9,153 nucleotides of DNA from positions 1 through 9,153 of the forward strand of contig JAEZLF010000047.1 of assembly GCA_023435925.1 (NCBI GenBank), given 5' to 3'. The notes beneath the pieces were generated by a model. It was not told the origin of the DNA and made no database searches. It was given only the letters and a program-made list of their open reading frames with translations. The first letter of the stretch is position 1, and the number at the start of each line of letters is the position of its first letter. The translations under genes and the position numbers were made by a program. This document shows, in pieces, positions 1 to 6,277 of this stretch. The stretch comes from Bacillota bacterium. GTDB taxonomy: Bacteria; Bacillota; Clostridia; Acetivibrionales; DTU013.

Positions 1-1
1 T

Positions 2-1342
2 GGGAGACATCTTTTTAGCCTCGTTATATTCATATTTGTATTTTTGTCGCTTTACACCCCTGCTGCCGCGGCTCAGTCTATTGACATCCCCGGAGATATT
101 GCCTATATACTGATAGACTCCAAAACAGGCCGGGTTCTTGCTGAGCAAAATGCAGACCAGCAGCTTGGGCCTGCAAGCTTAACCAAGATCATGACTGCGA
201 TTGTTGCATTGGAAAACGGCGATCCCGGACAGATGATGGAGGTATCCCAACAAGCGGTGTACGACATCGGTAAGGGCGGCATGAATGTGGGTATTATGGC
301 CGGGGAAAAAGGCCTCACACTGGAAAACATGCTCAATATTTTATTGATAAAATCCGCTAATGAATCTGCCAACATCATTGCTGAAAATGTTGCGTCGAGC
401 CGCAGTGAGTTTATGGAGCTGGTAAACCGGAGGGCTGTAGAGCTCGGTGCCGTCAATACTACTTTTGTCAATCCCTGCGGCAAGGATACGGAGAAAGAGG
501 ATGCCGGTCATCTGACTACGCCGCGGGATATTGCCGTTATGGCCCGCCACGCCATGACAATTCCGGAATTCAGAAAGATTGTAGCTACAGAATATTATAA
601 AGGCATGCCTGCCACCGATAAGCACGATGATTGGGGTATATTGCGCAACACAAACCAGTTCTTGTGGTATGACAATACGTATCCTTACTCACTGGGCGGA
701 GTTGAATACAAATATACTGTTAATGGAATCAAAACAGGCTATACCGTTAAAGCCGGAAACAATCTTGTGACTTCCGCCGTCGGTGAGGATGGTATGGAGC
801 TGATATCTGTCGTCATGCATGTGACCCAGCCCAATAAAATATATGGCTATGCAAAGAACCTGCTACGATACGGATTTGAAAACTTTTCACTGAAAACCGT
901 ATCGGAAGCCGGCCAATTAATTACAACCGTACAGGTCCTGGATGCTGCGGGCGGCGACGCCATTCTTAGCTTAGTCACCGAAACTGGCTTAAGCACCGTA
1001 CTTCCCATAGAAATGCTCGAAAAGAATATTCAATCAAAGGTCAATATTGTCCAGCCGGTAAAAGCACCTGTTCAGAAAGGCGATGTTCTGGGAGATATTG
1101 AATATAGTATCAACGGAACATCCTTAGGCAATGTAAAGATTATATCGTCCAGGTCTGTTCAGGCAGTAGTCGTACCGGGAACAGAATCATCTGCCACAAA
1201 AGATTCACAGGACTACACTTATTCCTATGTCGTCTTAGGTATTCTTATCATTTTGTCCGGTTTCGTCATACTCAGGATTGTTTTGCGAAGAATCTCGCGA
1301 AAGATGAAGCGAAGAAAATTCGAGAAGAAATTCCTTGATTAA
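2..1342 (+). CDS. Membrane-anchored D-alanyl-D-alanine carboxypeptidase (peptidase S11, DacF/PBP5-like), 5' end missing
   Basis: This enzyme removes the terminal D-alanine from peptidoglycan stem pentapeptides outside the membrane, which limits cross-linking. All three penicillin-binding motifs are visible. Counting from the TTG at 44, they are S-L-T-K at 45-48 (catalytic Ser45, Lys48), S-A-N at 104-106, and K-T-G at 230-232. A beta-rich PBP5-type C-terminal domain follows, then a membrane helix (about 395-415) and a very basic tail. The TTG at 44 is probably not the real start. The frame stays open to base 2, and the extra codons complete a hydrophobic signal-peptide core (LFSLVIFIFVF) running into an Ala-rich cleavage site (AAAAQ), so only the initiator and basic n-region are missing. 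The pairing of a signal peptide with a C-terminal transmembrane anchor suggests firm membrane attachment. The gene converges on the flippase gene. The family is certain; vegetative versus sporulation role cannot be told. Confidence 0.95.
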   Translation, partial: GRHLFSLVIFIFVFLSLYTPAAAAQSIDIPGDIAYILIDSKTGRVLAEQNADQQLGPASLTKIMTAIVALENGDPGQMMEVSQQAVYDIGKGGMNVGIMAGEKGLTLENMLNILLIKSANESANIIAENVASSRSEFMELVNRRAVELGAVNTTFVNPCGKDTEKEDAGHLTTPRDIAVMARHAMTIPEFRKIVATEYYKGMPATDKHDDWGILRNTNQFLWYDNTYPYSLGGVEYKYTVNGIKTGYTVKAGNNLVTSAVGEDGMELISVVMHVTQPNKIYGYAKNLLRYGFENFSLKTVSEAGQLITTVQVLDAAGGDAILSLVTETGLSTVLPIEMLEKNIQSKVNIVQPVKAPVQKGDVLGDIEYSINGTSLGNVKIISSRSVQAVVVPGTESSATKDSQDYTYSYVVLGILIILSGFVILRIVLRRISRKMKRRKFEKKFLD

Positions 1343-1348
1343 TTTCAA

Positions 1349-1456
1349 TGAGCGCTTGAGCGAATTGTACGCCAAACCGCGTTTTTGCAACGCAAAATAC
1401 GCTGGGGGCGCTTTAGCGCCTTCCTTACGCGTTTTGTATGTATCGCGCCACGAGCA
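1349..1456. repeat. GC-rich imperfect palindrome with two adjacent hairpins in the convergent gap; possible bidirectional terminator or dispersed intergenic repeat
   Basis: The gap between the two convergent genes holds a block rich in CGC and GCG that stands out from its AT-richer flanks. Hairpin 1 pairs GCGTTTTTGC (1379-1388) with GCAAAATACGC (1392-1402), with one bulged base and a 3-base loop. Hairpin 2 pairs GGCGC (1407-1411) with GCGCC (1416-1420) across the loop TTTA. Outside these, 1367-1382 and 1427-1441 are weakly complementary (a CGCGT/ACGCG core with AAA/TTT and GTAC/GTAT ends), giving an overall nested palindrome. The position suits a terminator shared by both genes, but neither strand has a proper run of T after the stems, so a mobile or dispersed palindromic repeat is an equal possibility. 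No protein is supported here. Confidence 0.5.
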
Positions 1457-1519
1457 TTTGATATAATTCTCCTTTGAAGAAAGATGCGTTCCGGATGCTC
1501 CATTAAATTCCTGCTAATT

Positions 1520-3211
1520 CTATAGAAACTTTTGTACATATGGAAGCTTTATTGTAAATGCCAAGATTCTGCTGCCCATGGGCAAGCTTTTAATATCATC
1601 GGCTGTAATTCCCCTGGCTATGATCATCAGCAGATAATATACCACTCCGCCGGCTGCGATGGCAATTCCGCCACAAATTACGCTCTGTAGGAATAGAGAT
1701 TTGAGAAACCATCCTGTCATAAAGGTCAGGCCTTCATAAAGCAGCAGAACAAAAGCTCCCATAATCAGTGAAACGCTCAGCGGCCTGTTGAATAGCTTCT
1801 TCAGATTGAGCTTGATACCTGTAAACTTTTTGATAGACCGGTAATTTGTAAAGAATGCAAAAATGTAGCAAACTGCGCTTCCGGCTAGAGCTCCCTTGAT
1901 GTTGATGGACTTAAGTCCAATCAGATTGTAATTGATGATCAGCTTCAGCACAAGCCCTAACACTAAATGAACAGTAGGTATGTAGGTCTTGCCAAGGCCC
2001 TGAAGGATTGCTGTCTGAATGGATACCACCGAAATAAGTATCAGCGTCCAGGATCCCATCATCAGTAAATTCGCACCATCTGGCGAAGTTGGGAAAAGAA
2101 TGTAGATGATTGGTTTTGCCAGCACAGTCATTCCTACAGCCGCAGGAATGGCGATCATGAGTATCGTCTTGAAGCTCTTTGATATTCTTCGTCTGAGCAG
2201 GGTAATATCATTTCTTGCAGCGGCACCTGATATAGATGGAAGAATTGTCGTAGCCAGGGCTGTTGCAATGGTCACGGGAATGAATAATACCTTCAAATAT
2301 TGTGTTGAAAAAATTCCATAAAGGGCAGTGGCTTCAGCAGAAGAATATCCGCTTGCCACAAGCCTGGTTTTCGTGAAACCCAGGTCAATAAGATTTGCTG
2401 TATAGATAGCTACTGATCCCAATGTAATGGGTACAGCATATTGAAAAATTTTCTTCAGGATCATTTTCGCAGTATAAGCAGCCTGCTCCATTGGTATAGA
2501 TTGTGAAAGCTCCTGAAGAATCACAGCTTTATTTTTCAGGTACGTTCTGAAAAGGTATATCGCACTTCCCAATGCTCCCACCGATGTGCCGACTGTCGCT
2601 CCCGCAGCTGCAAATTTCACTGCTTCGTGATAAATATTCTCGTCTCCTGTAACGCCATGGTTTATCGCATACTCCCTGCCATAGCGATACATCAGCCATG
2701 CAAAGAGTATCGTTAACGTCGTGTTGACTGCCTGCTCAATGATCTGAGATATGCCGGTAGGCACCATATTGGAGCGTCCCTGGAAGTATCCCCTGAAGGT
2801 GCAGGATATCGCAGTAAACAGCATTGTCGGAGACAGGGCCAGAATGGTCATAAAGGACTCCGGCATACCGACCATGGATGACAGAGGCTTAGCAAATACG
2901 GCGGTTATAATGCTTGTGAAAGCACCGATCGAGATCAGCAAAGCACTTGAGATTTTTAATGTTCGGTAGGATACATCGTACCTTGAGGAAGCGATTTGCT
3001 CTGAAATCATCTTGGATATTGCAACCGGGATACCGGCATTGGTGATCATAAACACCAGCTGATAAATGGTATAGCCTGCATTATAAATGCCATTGCCGAA
3101 ATTGCCCAGTATAAGTGTAAGGATGGGTACATACAAAACACCCAGCAGCTTGTTGATGATGCTGGCGGCACTTAATATTGTAAAACCTTTTGCACTCGAT
3201 TGTTTATCCAC
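1520..3211 (-). CDS. SpoVB/YtgP (MurJ-like) polysaccharide or lipid II flippase, MOP superfamily
   Basis: This 563-residue multi-spanning membrane protein has the features of the SpoVB/YtgP branch of the MOP (MATE-like) exporter superfamily. Members flip lipid-linked cell-wall precursors; B. subtilis YtgP (MurJ) is implicated in lipid II export and SpoVB in spore cortex synthesis. Recognisable family segments are GNFGNGIYNAGYTIY (36-50), NAGIPVAISKMISE (58-71) and the stretch 139-160, which begins FRGYFQG, continues M-V-P-T-G and ends I-I-E-Q. Many hydrophobic helices are spread over the full length, consistent with the usual 14, and a charged loop lies near residues 175-195. The start is a GTG. 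An in-frame TAA lies two codons upstream, so no earlier start is possible. There is no strong Shine-Dalgarno, and the femX stop lies 8 bases upstream, so translational coupling is likely. It is last in the operon. The family is clear; SpoVB versus YtgP orthology and the exact substrate are not resolved. Confidence 0.92.
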   Translation of the reverse strand: MDKQSSAKGFTILSAASIINKLLGVLYVPILTLILGNFGNGIYNAGYTIYQLVFMITNAGIPVAISKMISEQIASSRYDVSYRTLKISSALLISIGAFTSIITAVFAKPLSSMVGMPESFMTILALSPTMLFTAISCTFRGYFQGRSNMVPTGISQIIEQAVNTTLTILFAWLMYRYGREYAINHGVTGDENIYHEAVKFAAAGATVGTSVGALGSAIYLFRTYLKNKAVILQELSQSIPMEQAAYTAKMILKKIFQYAVPITLGSVAIYTANLIDLGFTKTRLVASGYSSAEATALYGIFSTQYLKVLFIPVTIATALATTILPSISGAAARNDITLLRRRISKSFKTILMIAIPAAVGMTVLAKPIIYILFPTSPDGANLLMMGSWTLILISVVSIQTAILQGLGKTYIPTVHLVLGLVLKLIINYNLIGLKSINIKGALAGSAVCYIFAFFTNYRSIKKFTGIKLNLKKLFNRPLSVSLIMGAFVLLLYEGLTFMTGWFLKSLFLQSVICGGIAIAAGGVVYYLLMIIARGITADDIKSLPMGSRILAFTIKLPYVQKFL

Positions 3212-3219
3212 GTTTTATC

Positions 3220-4260
3220 TTACTTTCTTTTATAAATTTTCCTTCTGAGTTCTCTGAAAGCAGTGATACCTTTTTCCGCGCAGAAATAAACAAATGGGTT
3301 AAATACATAGTCCAGCATACCAATGAACTCTGTAAATTTTCCTTTGAAACCGACTTTGAATTTGTACAGTCCATACATCGGATTATTTTCATCCACATTG
3401 CCGGGAACTCCCCTGAAATCATACAGGTCACAGCCTGATTCCATTGCCCACCGGATCATGTTCCACTGCAGCAGATAATTCGGCATCAGATTCCGATGCT
3501 CGTTTCTGCTGGCGCCATAGAGATACCAGCATTTATTGCCGTAGAGTATTCCGATGGTTCCTGCTATGGGCTTCCCCTCGTAATATGCCATATAGACTCT
3601 GAGGTGGTCCGGTGCCAGACAGTCAAATACCTTCTCATAATATGCCCTGTCCCTGACAACAAAATTGTCACGGATACCGGTTTCGACAATCATCCTGTGA
3701 AATTCGGCGACATCTTCCCGGGTACCAACCCTGACAGTAACACCCTTTCTCTCGGCCAGCCTGATATTGTAGCGGACCTTGTGGTGGAAGTCCTGCATGA
3801 TCTCATCTTCTGTCTTGCCTCTTAAGTCCAGTCTGAAAACAAACCTAGGCTGAATGCCCTCATAATTTTTCAAACCCCTGCTTATGTTAAAGCCCAGACC
3901 CTTCATGATTTCTTCAAATCGTGTATCCTCTATTTCAATGTCCGGATCAATTTTCAGAACATAGCTTCTATGCTTTCGGGCAAGCTGCTTGCATTTTTCC
4001 AGGAGCTGTTTCAACGTTTGTTCATCGTGAGGATCACAAACCGGCCCTCTTGGAGAATACATCATGGTAAACGGAAGTACCGGAATCTTTCGGATCAGCA
4101 GGCTGATGGAGCCCTTGATCTGTCCGTTCTCATCCTCAACGGTAACAATTTCATTTTTCCAGAAGGATTTCACCCTGGCCCATTGGGGAGATTGCATAAA
4201 ATGCCCCTTGGGACTGGCCTGCAAAAACGCTTCATATTTATCATTCATTGAATTACTCAA
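3220..4260 (-). CDS. FemX/FemAB-family peptidoglycan aminoacyltransferase
   Basis: FemABX proteins move an amino acid from aminoacyl-tRNA to the side chain of residue 3 of a peptidoglycan precursor (lipid II or UDP-MurNAc-pentapeptide), building the interpeptide branch in the cytoplasm. Family signatures visible are YSPRGPV (68-74), the basic RYNIRLAERKGV segment (163-174), YGASRNEHRNLMPNYLLQW (248-266), YDFRGVPG (280-287) and GLYKFKVGFKG (297-307), together a double-GNAT fold. At 346 residues it lacks room for the coiled-coil arm of the roughly 420-residue staphylococcal FemA/FemB and matches the compact FemX size. The start is TTG at 4260: GAGAGGTG lies at 4267-4274, leaving 8 bases between AGAGG and TTG. 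The in-frame ATG at 4248 would be 20 bases away. It sits between the ATP-grasp ligase gene and the flippase gene. The amino acid transferred cannot be read from sequence. Confidence 0.92.
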   Translation of the reverse strand: MSNSMNDKYEAFLQASPKGHFMQSPQWARVKSFWKNEIVTVEDENGQIKGSISLLIRKIPVLPFTMMYSPRGPVCDPHDEQTLKQLLEKCKQLARKHRSYVLKIDPDIEIEDTRFEEIMKGLGFNISRGLKNYEGIQPRFVFRLDLRGKTEDEIMQDFHHKVRYNIRLAERKGVTVRVGTREDVAEFHRMIVETGIRDNFVVRDRAYYEKVFDCLAPDHLRVYMAYYEGKPIAGTIGILYGNKCWYLYGASRNEHRNLMPNYLLQWNMIRWAMESGCDLYDFRGVPGNVDENNPMYGLYKFKVGFKGKFTEFIGMLDYVFNPFVYFCAEKGITAFRELRRKIYKRK

Positions 4261-4266
4261 TGCTTA

Positions 4267-4274
4267 CACCTCTC
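4267..4274 (-). promoter_or_regulatory. Ribosome binding site fixing the TTG start of the FemX-type gene
   Basis: Read on the minus strand this is GAGAGGTG. Its AGAGG core ends 8 bases before the TTG at 4260, a good spacing, whereas the in-frame ATG at 4248 lies 20 bases away. This is the main reason for preferring TTG. Confidence 0.7.
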
Positions 4275-4318
4275 ATTATTTTATCTGTTGTACATAATCT
4301 GTTGTTCACGAAAATTAA

Positions 4319-5551
4319 TTACTGTTCCATATACTTTTTGTACTTCATATAATGGCTGAAATGGGATTTGTACAAAAACAGCATCCTTTTTAATTTGTTA
4401 TCCCCTTTCATAAAGAGCGGATGGATTACTTTATGAGCCTTGACCAATTGCTCCATTTTATTCAGATCTTCCACATTTTTTACATACCTGAAAGCCACCT
4501 TCAGCGGAATAACCGTCCAGAGATTTTGTGCCTTGGCTATCTCAAGCTTTTGCTCCTTTTGATATATATAATCTTCGACTACATATTTTGCCAGATTGTT
4601 CCCTGAACCCGTGACGTAATAATTGCTTCTGCCCTGACGAAGGTTGACTTCCAGTACTTTGAACTTTCCGTCCCGATGATCATATTTGATATCAAAGGTG
4701 GAATATCCGGTATAGCCCACATTTTCGAGAAATCTTCTCAGCATCTCACTAAGCTGTGCATTATATTCATTCATCAGCACGGCAGTATTTCCTAAACCGT
4801 GTGGCGTGTGCTCCTCCAGCATAACATGAGCCAGAGACATCAGCTTAACTTTCTTGTCCCGGCCGGAATAGCAGATCATGACTCTAAGCTGGGAGTCATC
4901 CCCCGGAATGAAATCCTGAATAATCAGCTTATCATCATAACCGGATTGATAAATCTGTTTTATGACCTGGTTGAGTTCATCAGCGCTCTTTAGTTTATAA
5001 ACTTTTTTCTGGGTGTCAAAATTGTGCTCCCAGTATTTGATGCCGTTGGAAGGCTTCACGATCACCGGGAACCCAAAAGGTAAAACAAAATCATCCTGCA
5101 TGGAGCTGTCATAGATAAATGTTCCCGGATAGTCGATGCCGTAGCGGTCACAGATCCGATAGAACTCAAGCTTTGTGAGAAGCCGATCCATTAATTCCTC
5201 ATCTACATAAGGTGTAATAATGTTTTCGCCAAGCTGTGCCCTATTCTTGATGATTACTTCAACATAGTTATCACCACAGCCCATCAGTATGATTTTTTTA
5301 TCCGGATATCTGGCAGTCAGCTCACCTATCGTTTTGATAAAGACTTCCTGCTTGTCCATTTCAGCTACAGCCTTGAAATCAATGATCCTGCTGTTGCAAC
5401 TTGGTCCGGTATTGACTTTGCCGATAACTATTGACTTCACACCATATTCTTCATAAAATGCTCTGGACATACTGTATGTATTAATATCATTCCCTAAAAA
5501 TACGGGTAAGAACTCTTTTTCAACTATTTTCAAATCAAACACCCTCGCCAT
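4319..5551 (-). CDS. ATP-grasp carboxylate-amine ligase (COG3919 / D-aspartate ligase-like)
   Basis: A soluble 410-residue ATP-grasp enzyme. The family activates a carboxylate as an acyl phosphate and joins it to an amine. The closest named relatives I recognise are the COG3919 carboligases, which include the enterococcal D-aspartate ligase that adds D-Asp to the lysine of the peptidoglycan precursor. The N-terminal domain carries LPVFLGNDINTYSMSRAF (15-32) typical of this group. The ATP-grasp core shows FPVIVKPSNG (161-170, nucleotide-binding Lys166), IIQDFIPGDDSQ (210-221), TFDIKY (285-290) and VLEVNLRQGRSN (299-310), in which Glu301 and Asn303 fit metal ligands. The C-terminal 60 residues are basic and amphipathic. 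The ATG at 5551 is preceded by GGAATAAGG, so the ribosome site is close; a TTG seven codons in is a weaker alternative start. It is first in the operon. The family is firm; D-aspartate as substrate is inference. Confidence 0.88.
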   Translation of the reverse strand: MARVFDLKIVEKEFLPVFLGNDINTYSMSRAFYEEYGVKSIVIGKVNTGPSCNSRIIDFKAVAEMDKQEVFIKTIGELTARYPDKKIILMGCGDNYVEVIIKNRAQLGENIITPYVDEELMDRLLTKLEFYRICDRYGIDYPGTFIYDSSMQDDFVLPFGFPVIVKPSNGIKYWEHNFDTQKKVYKLKSADELNQVIKQIYQSGYDDKLIIQDFIPGDDSQLRVMICYSGRDKKVKLMSLAHVMLEEHTPHGLGNTAVLMNEYNAQLSEMLRRFLENVGYTGYSTFDIKYDHRDGKFKVLEVNLRQGRSNYYVTGSGNNLAKYVVEDYIYQKEQKLEIAKAQNLWTVIPLKVAFRYVKNVEDLNKMEQLVKAHKVIHPLFMKGDNKLKRMLFLYKSHFSHYMKYKKYMEQ

Positions 5552-5566
5552 CCTTATTCCACGTTC

Positions 5567-5595
5567 ATTTTAGTATATTGACTGCTAAAGTTCAA
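5567..5595 (-). promoter_or_regulatory. Predicted sigma-A type promoter of the ligase-femX-flippase operon
   Basis: On the minus strand TTGAAC (5590-5595) serves as -35 and TAAAAT (5567-5572) as -10, with exactly 17 bases between. Both are near the vegetative consensus. Transcription would start near 5560, leaving a very short leader before the ATG at 5551. Confidence 0.6.
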
Positions 5596-5601
5596 GCTAT
5601 T

Positions 5602-5617
5602 TTTCCCAGTCGGGAAA
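5602..5617. promoter_or_regulatory. Perfect inverted repeat, possible operator in the divergent control region
   Basis: TTTCCC (5602-5607) and GGGAAA (5612-5617) are perfect complements around AGTC. The repeat begins 7 bases upstream of the minus-strand -35 box. Neither strand has a T-run after the stem, so it is not a typical terminator. A regulator binding site is possible but no regulator gene is present. Confidence 0.35.
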
Positions 5618-5660
5618 GGACAAAATCCATCACAGAAAGACATAAATCTCAAACCCGGTA

Positions 5661-5689
5661 TTGATTATTGGTAATAAGTACTATAGTAT
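5661..5689 (+). promoter_or_regulatory. Candidate promoter of the GNAT / sensor-transporter unit
   Basis: TTGATT (5661-5666) and TAGTAT (5684-5689) are 17 bases apart and oriented toward the GNAT gene, in a very AT-rich stretch. The -10 is a mediocre match. It overlaps a perfect 10-base palindrome, TACTATAGTA (5679-5688), which could be an operator or could arise by chance in AT-rich DNA. Confidence 0.35.
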
Positions 5690-5731
5690 TAAATATATAC
5701 ATACATTTCGACAAAACATAATAAAATACTT

Positions 5732-5738
5732 GAGGTGG
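5732..5738 (+). promoter_or_regulatory. Strong ribosome binding site of the GNAT gene, selecting the ATG at 5744
   Basis: GAGGTGG lies 5 bases before ATG 5744. A GTG codon in the same frame at 5735 is inside this Shine-Dalgarno sequence, so it cannot plausibly be the start. Confidence 0.8.
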
Positions 5739-5743
5739 TACAT

Positions 5744-6250
5744 ATGAGTTCCGACCAAGCCGGTGGGTATGAAATCAAGCTGGCGCAAACAGATGCGGAA
5801 ATAAAATCCATTGTTGATTTTTTCCTGTCTGAGTATTCCTTTGACGACAGAAAATTTACGCCTGGAGAGCTGGAAGAACTAAAAATAAACCCAATACACT
5901 CCCTCCACGAGAAGAACTATTTTTATTGGTATGCTGTAAACAAAGCCGGTGAGATTATTGGTGCTCTGGGCGTCAAAGAAAATTCGCAAAGAACCGGCGG
6001 ATATATGGGAGATTACTGCGCAATCCACAGAGAATTCAGAAAGCACGGTATCGCCCAGCAGATGCACGAAACAATGTTTGCACATCTCAGAAATATCGGC
6101 GCACGCTATATGTTGATTCAGACCTGCGATACTCCGTTTTACAAACAAATGGTGCATCTGTTGGAACGCAACGGGTTTGAGCTTGTAGGGCATTGTCCTG
6201 ATTACTATTATAAAAATGAAGGCATGCTGCTCTATATGAAAAAATTCTGA
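5744..6250 (+). CDS. GNAT-family N-acetyltransferase, substrate unknown
   Basis: A 168-residue protein that fits a single GNAT domain, which transfers acetyl from acetyl-CoA to an amine. The strand-4/helix-3 acetyl-CoA pyrophosphate loop is present as FRKHGIAQQM (98-107), containing the R-x-x-G-x-A motif (Arg99, Gly102, Ala104). It is preceded by the core strand GGYMGDYCAI (85-94) and followed by MLIQTCDTPFYKQM (123-136) and a GF turn (ERNGFELVG, 141-149). No signal peptide or membrane segment is seen, so it is cytoplasmic. The start is ATG 5744, because the GTG at 5735 is part of the ribosome binding site. Its stop is 27 bases from the next start with no terminator between, so it is probably co-transcribed with the large sensor-transporter gene. 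The substrate cannot be told; a small molecule or a protein N terminus are both possible. Confidence 0.87.
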   Translation: MSSDQAGGYEIKLAQTDAEIKSIVDFFLSEYSFDDRKFTPGELEELKINPIHSLHEKNYFYWYAVNKAGEIIGALGVKENSQRTGGYMGDYCAIHREFRKHGIAQQMHETMFAHLRNIGARYMLIQTCDTPFYKQMVHLLERNGFELVGHCPDYYYKNEGMLLYMKKF

Positions 6251-6277
6251 ATACCAATAGGAGAAGATTGAGTTATT

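Noticed and set aside
44..46. TTG at 44 as the true start of the carboxypeptidase
   Set aside because: The frame is open upstream to base 2 and those codons encode the hydrophobic core of a signal peptide; starting at 44 would remove it.
1345..1539. A 64-codon minus-strand frame overlapping the end of the flippase gene
   Set aside because: Its N-terminal part overlaps the flippase 3' end, the rest lies across the palindromic hairpins, and the product is a basic, low-complexity chain with no recognisable domain.
3204..3431. A minus-strand frame of 75 codons overlapping the FemX-type gene end
   Set aside because: It is an out-of-frame shadow of the FemX coding sequence with no domain or ribosome site.
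5602..5617. The TTTCCC/GGGAAA inverted repeat as a transcription terminator
   Set aside because: The stem is short, no T-run follows on either strand, and it lies between divergent starts where no terminator is needed.
5735..5743. GTG at 5735 as start of the GNAT gene
   Set aside because: The codon lies inside the Shine-Dalgarno sequence GAGGTGG that serves the ATG at 5744.
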